Assembly: GCA_035253825.1 (NCBI GenBank)
Contig: DATFBM010000026.1
Coordinates: forward strand, 3,509-67,508
DNA: 64,000 nt
Origin: JACCTH01 sp035253825
GTDB taxonomy: Bacteria; Actinomycetota; Acidimicrobiia; Spongiisociales; ZC4RG35
Reading direction: 5' to 3'
Of the stretch, positions 48,777-56,957 are shown in pieces (position 1 is the first letter of the stretch; each line of letters starts with the position of its first letter). The translations under genes and the position numbers were made by a program. The notes below the pieces were generated by a model, which made no database searches, had not been told where the DNA came from, and worked only from the letters and a program-made list of their open reading frames with translations.

Positions 48777-50053
48777 CAGACTGACGCCGTCCCTTCCAAA
48801 ACGGAGGACAGCGAGGTCCCGGGCGGAACCACCCTCTCGAGCCGATTGAGGAGGGAATCGGGTGGGAGCGCCCCAGTCCATTCCAACGGGCTGCCAAGAC
48901 CGCGCCTGACAAATATGGGCTGGGTCGAGAAGTCGTCGTGGAGCGCAGGCACCAGGGCGAGAATCTCCATCACCTGCCGCCGCAGAGGCCCCTCCGTGGA
49001 GCCAGTCAAGTCACGGTCAAGATGCAGGACAAGGTCGAGCGAGCTGCTGAAGACCTTGCGCACCACCGTCTCCCCCACGTTCTCACCAGCCATCATCGCC
49101 GCATTGACGAGCGCATTCAGGGCGTCGCGAGCCGAGTTGGCATGGACGGTGCAGCCAAAGCCACAACCGGCATTCACCGCCCGGGTCAGCTCGAAGGCCT
49201 CGGCCCCGCGCACCTCGCCGACGATGATGCGATCCGGACGCATCGCCAAGATGACCTTGACCAAGTCACGCAACGAAATCTCTCCCCGCCCATCGAGCGC
49301 CGCCGGCCGAGCCTCGTAGTAGGAGCCGTGCAAGAGGGGGACGTGTAGTTCCCGAACCTCCTCGCAGCATCGAATGCAAAGCCCCGCCGGGCTCGCCTGG
49401 ATGAGGGCGGCGAGAAGCGACGTTTTTCCGCTTCCGGGCGGCCCCGAAACCAGATAGGAAGCGTTTGTGCGGGCGACCAGGGCCAAGAAGTTCGCGGCCG
49501 GGACCGTCAGCGAGCCAAGTTCGGTCAGCGATTGCAACGACTCCCGCCGCAGGGCGTAACGACGAATGGTCACCGACAGTTGGTCGGCAATCGGGGAGAT
49601 CACTGCCGTCAAGCGAGCCGATCCCTCGAGAACGCGAGCTTGCACGATCGGACTCGACGCGTCCAGACGGCGATCGCTCTCCGCCAGCAGCCGATCGACC
49701 ACATGACGATTCTCTGCCTCGCTGGTGGGCTGGTCGAGCCCGCGGAGGCGGCCAATCGAGTCAATATATGACACGCGGCCCCCTTCGATGAATACTTCCT
49801 CCAGATCGCGGCGAGCCAACAAATCGGTTAGCGGGCCCAATTCAGAGACAGCTCGCAAGACCCGATCGATCATGTCGGTCGGGTTGTGGAGCGCCCGCCC
49901 CTGTCCCAGGCGAGCCCGCCTCTGGTATTCGTCGACCGCTCCACTCACCACCGCACGGGCCGCCTCGCGATCATGTACCGGGTCGATGCGGGTCGATTCG
50001 ACGAGCTCGAGCGCCCTCTGGCGAATCTCGTCGTAGGCCGGAGCGCTAGGCAT
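48773..50053 (-). CDS. tadA: Tad secretion ATPase TadA/CpaF
   Basis: 426 residues, hexameric secretion ATPase of the VirB11/GspE group. Walker A GPPGSGKT (204-211), Asp box (CEEVREL), Walker B (RPDRIIVGEVRGAEAFEL) and a His box (GCTVHANSARDALN) are intact. It powers Flp pilus assembly. ATG 50053; the coding ends overlap tadZ and tadB by 8 and 4 bp. Confidence 0.94.
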   Translation of the reverse strand: MPSAPAYDEIRQRALELVESTRIDPVHDREAARAVVSGAVDEYQRRARLGQGRALHNPTDMIDRVLRAVSELGPLTDLLARRDLEEVFIEGGRVSYIDSIGRLRGLDQPTSEAENRHVVDRLLAESDRRLDASSPIVQARVLEGSARLTAVISPIADQLSVTIRRYALRRESLQSLTELGSLTVPAANFLALVARTNASYLVSGPPGSGKTSLLAALIQASPAGLCIRCCEEVRELHVPLLHGSYYEARPAALDGRGEISLRDLVKVILAMRPDRIIVGEVRGAEAFELTRAVNAGCGFGCTVHANSARDALNALVNAAMMAGENVGETVVRKVFSSSLDLVLHLDRDLTGSTEGPLRRQVMEILALVPALHDDFSTQPIFVRRGLGSPLEWTGALPPDSLLNRLERVVPPGTSLSSVLEGTASVW

Positions 50054-51185
50054 GGGCCATCAACTCGCGAGCCAGCTTGCCGGCGGAACGAAAGAACCGC
50101 CCGCCGGCCAGCCGATTCCCTGCCCACGCGGCCGCCTTGAGCTGAGGGTCCTCAGGGAAAAACCGGACCGGAGCCATGCCGTTAGCGCGCTGCAGTTCTT
50201 CCCGGAGCTCCTCCCGGCGAAATCGACTTCGCGGAGCGCGGTTCACGACGAGCCTCGGCTCGGCGGATTTGTTTAGCTCTCGGGCCTGAACGAACCAGGC
50301 GGTCAGCCGAGAGACGCTCACCGGGTTTGGAAGCGAAACCATCACCAGCTGATCGGCCGCGCTCACGCCGGCGCGACTGACGCTGAAGCGTCCACCTTGG
50401 CCGAAACCGACATCCCCAATCTGCGAACCCACGTTGCCAACCACAAATCGGTAGCGACTCGACATCTCGTCGAGCACTTCAGCGACTTCATGAGGCCTGA
50501 GCTCCATCCAGTCGCGCTCACTCGACAACCCGGTCAGGACATCGAAGCGACCAGCGGGCTGCAATGCCTTCTCGAGGCGAGCTTGGCCGTGAGCTACCGC
50601 ATCGATCGCAGTGCGCAGGTTGGGCAGCATCGGGAGCGAGAGACGCTGAGCGATCGAGGGCGCGACATCGTCCAAGTCGAGCAAGGCGGTGGAGCCAAAG
50701 CGAGCGAGATGCGTGGCCAAGGCGATCGAGATCTCGGTGGCGCCACAACCTCCGGGTGGAGCTCCCACGCAAATGAAGACCCGATTCGGTCGCTTCTCGG
50801 GGACTGAAGAATCGGCGACCGGAGGCTCGGGTGCCAACACCACCAGTGCCCGGAGGGCGACGACGAACTCGTCGGCCGATGCATCTGCTTCGATTACCTG
50901 ATCAACGCCCGACTCCCAGAGCCTCTCCTTGGCGTCGGGCGAGTCGGCAGGGTCGAACACTCCGAGTACCTGACGTCGGCGGCGCTGCACCTCCGCCACC
51001 AGTCTTGGGGTGAGAAATGAACTGACATCATCAATGATGAGAACCTCGTAATCCTCGGCAAGCGCGTCTTCAGGAGTCAGCACTTGGGCTCGCACTCGGG
51101 CACCTCCGTGATCGGCTAGAAACCGATGCAGGCGATCGGGCCAATCCCGGGCCGAGGCTGAGAGCGCAACGGCAATCTCGTTCAT
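50046..51185 (-). CDS. tadZ: TadZ/CpaE-like localisation factor
   Basis: 379 residues: an N-terminal atypical receiver-like domain (YEVLIIDDVSSFL) and a ParA/MinD-type ATPase domain. The P-loop region reads GAPPGGCGATEIS, where the lysine of the Walker A motif (GGxGKT/S) is missing, suggesting nucleotide binding without hydrolysis or none. It would place the Tad complex at a cell pole. ATG 51185 overlaps cpaB. Confidence 0.83.
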   Translation of the reverse strand: MNEIAVALSASARDWPDRLHRFLADHGGARVRAQVLTPEDALAEDYEVLIIDDVSSFLTPRLVAEVQRRRRQVLGVFDPADSPDAKERLWESGVDQVIEADASADEFVVALRALVVLAPEPPVADSSVPEKRPNRVFICVGAPPGGCGATEISIALATHLARFGSTALLDLDDVAPSIAQRLSLPMLPNLRTAIDAVAHGQARLEKALQPAGRFDVLTGLSSERDWMELRPHEVAEVLDEMSSRYRFVVGNVGSQIGDVGFGQGGRFSVSRAGVSAADQLVMVSLPNPVSVSRLTAWFVQARELNKSAEPRLVVNRAPRSRFRREELREELQRANGMAPVRFFPEDPQLKAAAWAGNRLAGGRFFRSAGKLARELMAHA

Positions 51186-51859
51186 GGTTGGGTCGCCGCA
51201 GGCGAAGAACCTGTTGATCGCGCGATCTCAATCTCCCCCAAGCGGATAGCTGTCGCCACCGCCAGAGCCTCCTCATCGTCCACGGCGACGACGACAAAGA
51301 AACCAGTTGCCCCTGTTAACGACCCTCGGGTGGTCGAGGGAACCTCGAGGACCTCCGCTCCGGTGAGGATGTACTCGGAGCCGGTTTCGGATACAGATAT
51401 CAAGTCGATCCGGTCGCCGGCGACGAGGCCACCGCCAACGGCGTGCTCGATCTCGATTGGAATCGATAGGGCGCGCTGGGAGGATGGTGCCGCCGCTGGT
51501 CGAAGGTCGTCAACCGATAGCAAGTGACCGGACTCGATCGTTCGGGTGGCGACCATCCCCACCAAAGCCGATGACTGCCCTCCCGGCAAGAGGGTTGCAA
51601 ACAGGGTGTCGTCGACATCAACCTCCGCCACCGCAAGATCGCCGACTTGGATGACACGCCCGGCTTCGATGCGGCCCGTAGCCACGAGGGCCGGTCGCGT
51701 CATCTCCTGACCGCGCAGGACCATCAGATTGGTGGCGAAAGCCAGAATCGCGGCCAGCATCATCAATAGGTGAGATGCTGTGACTCGGGTCAGCGGGTTG
51801 CGGCGCCGGGGTCGCGGCAAGTCAGAAAACGCCGGTTCATTCGCCTGCGCGCTTGTCAC
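51182..51859 (-). CDS. cpaB: RcpC/CpaB-like Flp pilus assembly protein (SAF domain)
   Basis: 225 residues: one transmembrane segment (LLMMLAAILAFATNLMVL) followed by a SAF domain (TGRIEAGRVIQVGDL) and a second beta-domain. CpaB/RcpC proteins sit in the periplasm and support pilus assembly. GTG 51859 with GGGAGG upstream is the first gene of the tad operon on this strand; all eight following genes overlap or lie within 20 bp. Confidence 0.86.
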   Translation of the reverse strand: MTSAQANEPAFSDLPRPRRRNPLTRVTASHLLMMLAAILAFATNLMVLRGQEMTRPALVATGRIEAGRVIQVGDLAVAEVDVDDTLFATLLPGGQSSALVGMVATRTIESGHLLSVDDLRPAAAPSSQRALSIPIEIEHAVGGGLVAGDRIDLISVSETGSEYILTGAEVLEVPSTTRGSLTGATGFFVVVAVDDEEALAVATAIRLGEIEIARSTGSSPAATQP

Positions 51860-51941
51860 ACAAGCCTCCCACTTCCCCGTTCCCTGCGGCCAGGTGGCAA
51901 CCTATCCACAGGTTGTGGGAAATCGAAAGGAGCGCGAAAAG

Positions 51942-52466
51942 TTGACGTGGAACCCCGATGATTTCGAGGATCTTGGCAGTGAGCTACGCCGCCGGATGGG
52001 CGCCGAGATCCGGGACGAAGCAGAAGAGATCGAGCATCTCGCTGATTTGCAGCGGCGCCGCCGAGCCTCGCTCATCGACATCGCTACCGCGGCGATGCAT
52101 GGCGGAGACTCAGTCACGATCGACATCGGCGAACGCTCCTGGAAAGGAACTTTGTCGGCGGTGGGCGAGGACTACCTGCGGCTCGCAAACGAACAGGTAA
52201 TCATCGAATGTCCAACCGCAGCGGTGGTGCTGACCGTGGAACGATCTCGAGTGGGGGGCCATTCGGGAAAGCCCGACTCCCCGACATGGCGGGCGAGACT
52301 GGCCGAGATCGCTGCCGACGAGAAGACCGTGCGCATCCTTGTGCGCGGCTCCGAAGATGTCGTCGGTCGAATCGAGGTTGTGGCCACCGACCACCTCGAA
52401 GTTTCGGGCGAGAACCCGACCTACATATCGCTGGACTTGGTCGTGGCGATCACTTTCGATCCTTAG
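51942..52466 (+). CDS. Conserved hypothetical protein (divergent to tad operon)
   Basis: 174 residues: an N-terminal helix (ELRRRMGAEIRDEAEEIEHLADLQRRRRA) and two beta-rich halves with the look of Sm-like or small beta-barrel folds (DSVTIDIGERSWKGTLSAVGEDYLRL; VRILVRGSEDVVGRIEVVATDHLEV). I know no function. TTG 51942 is chosen because AAAGGAG lies 9 nt upstream. It is divergent from the tad operon and convergent with the excisionase-like gene (17-bp overlap). Confidence 0.72.
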   Translation: MTWNPDDFEDLGSELRRRMGAEIRDEAEEIEHLADLQRRRRASLIDIATAAMHGGDSVTIDIGERSWKGTLSAVGEDYLRLANEQVIIECPTAAVVLTVERSRVGGHSGKPDSPTWRARLAEIAADEKTVRILVRGSEDVVGRIEVVATDHLEVSGENPTYISLDLVVAITFDP

Positions 52467-52683
52467 CCGCACGCGCCCCATCGCTTTCCGCCGCTGCTGG
52501 ATGTGCGCGCAGGAAGTCGATGATCTCATCTCGCAAAAAGCGAAAGGCCCTTCCGCCGGGCAGCTTGTAAGCCGGCAGCCGGCCCTCCCGCGCGTAGCGT
52601 CTCACCATCTGCACGTTCATGCTCAGCATTTCGGCAACTTGGGCCGCATCGAGGATCGGGGGCATGTCGCCGCCGTCCGCCAA
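52450..52683 (-). CDS. Small excisionase/MerR-like DNA-binding protein (BldC type)
   Basis: About 77 residues: one winged-helix/HTH_17 domain ILDAAQVAEMLSMNVQMVRRYAREGRLPAYKLPGGRAFRF in sequence blocks. TTG 52683 is chosen because GAGGAGG lies 5 nt upstream; ATG 52665 is the alternative. Such single-domain proteins (BldC, AlpA, excisionases) are transcription regulators or phage factors. It lies next to the tad locus and the bpa gene, with unknown targets. Confidence 0.82.
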   Translation of the reverse strand: MADGGDMPPILDAAQVAEMLSMNVQMVRRYAREGRLPAYKLPGGRAFRFLRDEIIDFLRAHPAAAESDGARAAKDRK

Positions 52684-52764
52684 CCTGTCCTCCTCTATGT
52701 CAACCGTTCGATCATATGGACGTGGACGGTCGGAGGGAAGAGGGTTGTTATGGCAGTCCCGAGT

Positions 52765-52770
52765 TAGCCT
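52765..52770 (+). promoter_or_regulatory. -10 element for leaderless bpa
   Basis: TAGCCT ends 6 nt before ATG 52777; no Shine-Dalgarno. Confidence 0.5.
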
Positions 52771-52776
52771 CGGCGA

Positions 52777-53277
52777 ATGACCGCCAGAGAGAATGAACAG
52801 TCCGCCCCGGTTGCTCCTGACGCGATCGACCCGGCGCCGGCACCGGCCCAACAGCCCCAGGGTGAGCAGGGTCCCCCCGGGGTGGGCGTGCCCACCAAGC
52901 TGATCCGGATTGCGTCGATGACCCGGGCGATGCTCGACGAGGTACGACAGGCCCCCCTCGACGAACAGGGCCGAAATCGGCTGGCGGCCGTGCATTCCGC
53001 CACCTTGGGTGAGCTGCGGGAGATGCTGACCGCAGATCTGCTCAATGAATTCAACGAGATCATGGTTCCCCTCGATGGACCAACGCCCTCGGAGGCCGAG
53101 TTGCGAATCGCTCAAGCCCAGCTGATCGGATGGCTCGAGGGCTTGTTTCATGGGATCCAGGCCTCGCTGTGGAGCCAGCAGATGGCCGCTCAAGCCCAAC
53201 TGCAGGAGATGCAGCGTCGCTCCTCTCTGGGTCGGGGGTCCCCGGAGGAACGGGAAGGCTCTGGGCTCTATCTGTAG
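52777..53277 (+). CDS. bpa: Bacterial proteasome activator
   Basis: 166 residues matching the Bpa (DUF2587) family: a disordered Pro-rich N-terminus, the four-helix bundle (KLIRIASMTRAMLDEVRQAPLDEQGRNRLAAVHSAT, SEAELRIAQAQLIGWLEGLFHGIQ in blocks) and a C-terminus ending GLYL, close to the GQYL tail that docks into 20S proteasome pockets in mycobacteria. It activates ATP-independent protein degradation. Proteasome subunit genes lie outside the window. Confidence 0.9.
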   Translation: MTARENEQSAPVAPDAIDPAPAPAQQPQGEQGPPGVGVPTKLIRIASMTRAMLDEVRQAPLDEQGRNRLAAVHSATLGELREMLTADLLNEFNEIMVPLDGPTPSEAELRIAQAQLIGWLEGLFHGIQASLWSQQMAAQAQLQEMQRRSSLGRGSPEEREGSGLYL

Positions 53278-53337
53278 TGACTCGTTTGGTGCTGGAGAGG
53301 CAGGGGTAAAACCGGGCCACGATCTGAGGAGACAACC

Positions 53338-53853
53338 ATGCAATTTCCCTGGCGACGGCCCGCCCATCCGCTCGGCCCATTGAGTCGAGCCAATCCCATC
53401 GGACGCATCGGTGCCGGAATTGGTGCCGGGTTTCTGGCCGGCATCGCTGGAACTGCGGCGATGACTCTGTCCTCGATGGCGGAGATGAAGCTGCGGGATC
53501 GCAAGCCATCCACCACTCCCCAGGACGCGGCCGCCAACCTGCTGGGATTGGAGCCCCGAAACTCCGACGAACTCAGCAAGCTCGGCCAGGTGGTGCACTG
53601 GCAATACGGCACCAGCCTGGGAGCCATAAGAGGCTTGATGAGCGCGGCGGCCCTGCGCGAGCCCTTGGCCTCGATCCTATTTTTCGCCGCCGTCTGGGCC
53701 CTTGACCTGGCCGTGGTGCCGGAACTGGCAGACACCAAACCCGCTAAAGAGTGGGGAGCTGACGAGCTTGCGATCGATGCTTTTCATCACGTTGTGTTCG
53801 TCGGAGTAACCGCCCTTGCGCTTCGGGCGCTACTCAAAAAGCGCGGTCGTTGA
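53338..53853 (+). CDS. Hypothetical membrane protein (DUF1440/YagU-like)
   Basis: 171 residues with about four hydrophobic segments, including IGRIGAGIGAGFLAGIAGTAAMTLSSMAEMKLR at the N-terminus and LASILFFAAVWALDL. The pattern (membrane-embedded AGTAAM and a KWxxx region) recalls DUF1440/YagU-type proteins, but the match is weak. ATG 53338 has GGAGA 7 nt upstream. No gene partner suggests a function. Confidence 0.68.
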   Translation: MQFPWRRPAHPLGPLSRANPIGRIGAGIGAGFLAGIAGTAAMTLSSMAEMKLRDRKPSTTPQDAAANLLGLEPRNSDELSKLGQVVHWQYGTSLGAIRGLMSAAALREPLASILFFAAVWALDLAVVPELADTKPAKEWGADELAIDAFHHVVFVGVTALALRALLKKRGR

Positions 53854-54126
53854 TTAGCTGACTTTGCGAGCAACGATGCGCTGACGGCGAACCCGACGGC
53901 GCTCACGCTCTGACATTCCACCCCAGATGCCGAACTTCTCTCCGTTGGTGATGGCGAAGCTGAGGCATTCCTCCCGAACTTCACAAGCGTTGCAGATGGC
54001 TTTCGCTTTTCGAGTTGACGCTCCCCGTTCTGGAAAGAACAGATCGGCGTCGGCGCCTCGGCAGTTGGCGTAGTCCTGCCAGGACAACTCCCCGATGGCG
54101 AGAGCATCGATCAATGTCGACCTCAT
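53854..54126 (-). CDS. WhiB-family transcriptional regulator (WhiB2/WhmD-like)
   Basis: 90 residues. Four cluster-binding Cys at 22, 45, 48 and 54 (C...CNAC...C), the GIWGG turn (66-70) and the basic C-terminal AT-hook-like tail (SERERRRVRRQR). STRKAKAICNACEVREEC and FGIWGGMSERERRR fit WhiB2/WhmD, a regulator of septation in actinobacteria. ATG 54126 has GGAG 8 nt upstream. A 15-codon upstream frame (54170-54123) overlaps the start; see finding. Confidence 0.9.
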   Translation of the reverse strand: MRSTLIDALAIGELSWQDYANCRGADADLFFPERGASTRKAKAICNACEVREECLSFAITNGEKFGIWGGMSERERRRVRRQRIVARKVS

Positions 54127-54296
54127 GAGATCGACTCCGTGCACCCTCCGGGCCAGGTCTCTCCCCACATACTGCGCTCCTCACACGCGTGTAATTACAA
54201 CAATGTGATTGTGTCAGTTGGGGCGCGCGTCGTCAAGAGGGTGTGGATAAGTCTTTCGAGCTAGAAGCGAAGTCGTTCCGGCTTTAATGAGGGTTT

Positions 54297-55034
54297 GTGA
54301 CCACCACCGACGTCCCCAGCAGACGCAGGTCGTCGTTCTTCCCAGATTTCTATCGGTCGGCGGTCGGAAAGAAATGGGTGATGGCGATCACCGGGATAAT
54401 CCTCCTCGCCTATGTGATCGCCCACACCGTCGGCAACCTCAAGATCTACCTGGAGATCGAGGCGTCAGGCGTCTACGAGATCGACGAGTACGGGCACTTT
54501 CTCCGCGATTTTCTCTATCCCATACTCCCACGCCATCTGTTCCTCTGGATCATGCGGGTCGGCCTGCTGATAGCCACCATCTTTCATGTTCACGCCGCGG
54601 TCGCCCTCACCTACATGAACCGGCGAGCCCGCCCGATCGGCTACGAAGGTCCCCGTCGTTACCTAGTCGCCAACTACGCCAGCCGGACGATGAGATGGTC
54701 CGGCTTCATCGTCCTGGCGTTCGTTCTCTTCCACCTCGCTGACTTCACATGGGGTATTCAGCCGTTCTCCCCCGAGGGTTGGGAGGCGGGGGCGGTTCAC
54801 GCCAACTTCCTCCTCACTTTTTCGCGCTTTCCGGTCGTAGCCCTCTACGTGACCGCCAACTTGGCGCTCGGGCTCCACCTTTATCACGGCGCCTGGTCCA
54901 TGTTCCAAAGCCTCGGTATCAATCGACCCCGCTTCAATCCCTGGCGCCGATACTTCGCCATCGCAACCGCCTACGCGATCACCCTGGCCAACATCTCGAT
55001 GCCGATCTCCGTCTACGTCGGCTGGATCACATGA
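54297..55034 (+). CDS. sdhC: Succinate dehydrogenase cytochrome b subunit
   Basis: 245 residues with five hydrophobic segments and the His residues expected of two heme b ligands (AHTVGN, FHVHAA, LFHLADF, HLYHGAW). It is the single large membrane subunit of the di-heme (type B/E) enzyme, so no sdhD is needed. GTG 54297 opens the operon; its stop overlaps the sdhA ATG (ATGA). It transfers electrons from SdhB to menaquinone, whose synthesis genes are also in this window. Confidence 0.9.
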   Translation: MTTTDVPSRRRSSFFPDFYRSAVGKKWVMAITGIILLAYVIAHTVGNLKIYLEIEASGVYEIDEYGHFLRDFLYPILPRHLFLWIMRVGLLIATIFHVHAAVALTYMNRRARPIGYEGPRRYLVANYASRTMRWSGFIVLAFVLFHLADFTWGIQPFSPEGWEAGAVHANFLLTFSRFPVVALYVTANLALGLHLYHGAWSMFQSLGINRPRFNPWRRYFAIATAYAITLANISMPISVYVGWIT

Positions 55035-56947
55035 CGGTTGCGCTCGACAGCAGAGTTCCTCCCGGCCCCATCGCCGAGAAGTGGGATAACCACCGCTTTT
55101 CGATCAAGCTCGTCAACCCGGCCAACAAGCGACGGTTCAAGATCATTGTCGTCGGCACCGGCCTTGCCGGGGCTTCGGTAGCCGCCAGCCTGGCCGAGCT
55201 CGGATATCAGGTTGAGGTTTTCACCTTCCACGATTCCGCCCGGCGGGCACACTCGATCGCCGCCCAAGGGGGCATCAACGCCGCCAAGAACTATCGCAAC
55301 GACGGCGATTCGGTATACCGGCTTTTCTACGACACCGTCAAAGGCGGCGACTACCGCGCTCGCGAGGCCAACGTGTATCGCCTCGCCCAAGTCTCGCTCA
55401 ACATCATCGATCAGGCAGTAGCGCAGGGGGTTCCGTTCGCCCGCGAATACGGTGGCCTTCTCGATAACCGCTCCTTCGGAGGAGCCCAGGTATCGCGTAC
55501 CTTTTACGCTGCCGGTCAAACCGGTCAGCAACTCCTCCTCGGTGCCTATCAGGCGATGATGCGCCAAGTCGGGCTCGGCACCATCTCTTTGGAGACCCGT
55601 AGCGAGATGCTCGATCTGGTGACGAAGGACGGCCGGGCAGTGGGGATCGTCACCCGGGACCTGGTGAGTGGCCACATCTCGCGCCATTCGGCCCATGCCG
55701 TCGTGCTCGCCACCGGCGGTTACTCGAACGTCTTTTTCCTCTCCACCAACGCCATGGCGTGTAACACCTCCGCCATTTGGCGAGCCCACCGCCGGGGTGC
55801 CCTCTTCGCCAATCCTTGCTACACCCAGATCCATCCCACCTGCATCCCCCAGAACGACGAGTTTCAGTCGAAGCTGACCCTGATGTCGGAGTCGCTCCGC
55901 AACGATGGCCGCATCTGGGTACCGAAGGATCGGGACGAACGTCGGCCCCCAACCGAGATTCCTGCCAGCGATCGGGACTACTTCCTCGAGCGCATTTACC
56001 CCGCCTTCGGCAACCTCGTCCCCCGTGACGTCGCCAGCCGGGCGGTGAAGCGGATGGTCGATCAAAAGCAAGGCGTCGGACCCCGCAAGAACGGTGTTTA
56101 TCTCGACTTCTCCTCGGCGATCGAACGCCTCGGGCGCGACAAGATCGAGGAGCGCTACAGCAACCTCTTTGAGATGTACGAGCGCATCACCGACGAAAAC
56201 CCATACCTCTCGCCGATGCGGATCTACCCCGCTCCCCACTACACGATGGGTGGTCTGTGGGTCGACTACAACCTCATGACCACCATTCCCGGTCTCTACG
56301 CCATCGGCGAGGCCAACTTCTCCGATCACGGCGCCAATCGCCTCGGGGCCTCGGCGCTCATGCAGGGTCTCGCCGACGGATACTTCGTCTTGCCTTACAC
56401 GATTGGCGACTATCTCTCCGACCAATTGGGAGATCCGCCGCTATCTACAAGCGACTCCGCCTTCGACGATGTTCAAATCGAGGTGACTGAGAGAGTGCAG
56501 GGCTTTCTCTCAAATCGCGGTACCCGGTCGGTCGATCACTATCACCGCGAACTGGGCCGGATCATGTGGGAGTACTGCGGGATGAGTCGCGACCAGGTCG
56601 GCCTCGAGAAAGCACTGTCGGAGATTCCTGATCTCTACGAGGAATTCCGCGGCGATGCCCGCGTCCTCGGGGGTAACCAGCAGCTCAACCAGTCGCTCGA
56701 GAAGGCCGGACGAGTCGACGACTTCTTCCAACTCGCCGAGCTCATGTGTCGAGACGCCCTCCATCGCGAGGAGTCCTGCGGGGGACACTTCCGAGAAGAG
56801 CACCAGTACCCCGACGGCGAGGCCAAACGTGACGACGAGAACTTCTCCTACGTCGCTGCTTGGCAGTGGACCGGCGTCGAACCGGTCCTCCACAAAGAAC
56901 AGCTTCATTTCGAAGAGGTGCACCCCACCACTAGGTCCTACAAGTGA
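55031..56947 (+). CDS. sdhA: Succinate dehydrogenase flavoprotein subunit
   Basis: 638 residues. N-terminal FAD motif VVGTGLAGASVAASL, the covalent FAD His in ARRAHSIAAQGGINAA, the catalytic Arg/His region (ALMQGL; YTMGGLWVD) and a C-terminal helical domain (DNFSYVAAWQWTG). It oxidises succinate to fumarate. Middle gene of sdhCAB. Confidence 0.95.
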   Translation: MTVALDSRVPPGPIAEKWDNHRFSIKLVNPANKRRFKIIVVGTGLAGASVAASLAELGYQVEVFTFHDSARRAHSIAAQGGINAAKNYRNDGDSVYRLFYDTVKGGDYRAREANVYRLAQVSLNIIDQAVAQGVPFAREYGGLLDNRSFGGAQVSRTFYAAGQTGQQLLLGAYQAMMRQVGLGTISLETRSEMLDLVTKDGRAVGIVTRDLVSGHISRHSAHAVVLATGGYSNVFFLSTNAMACNTSAIWRAHRRGALFANPCYTQIHPTCIPQNDEFQSKLTLMSESLRNDGRIWVPKDRDERRPPTEIPASDRDYFLERIYPAFGNLVPRDVASRAVKRMVDQKQGVGPRKNGVYLDFSSAIERLGRDKIEERYSNLFEMYERITDENPYLSPMRIYPAPHYTMGGLWVDYNLMTTIPGLYAIGEANFSDHGANRLGASALMQGLADGYFVLPYTIGDYLSDQLGDPPLSTSDSAFDDVQIEVTERVQGFLSNRGTRSVDHYHRELGRIMWEYCGMSRDQVGLEKALSEIPDLYEEFRGDARVLGGNQQLNQSLEKAGRVDDFFQLAELMCRDALHREESCGGHFREEHQYPDGEAKRDDENFSYVAAWQWTGVEPVLHKEQLHFEEVHPTTRSYK

Positions 56948-56957
56948 GGCCGATGGC

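Noticed and set aside
55013..56425. 470-codon minus-strand frame antisense to sdhA
   Set aside because: Shadow of a strongly conserved gene; high-GC antisense frames are common.
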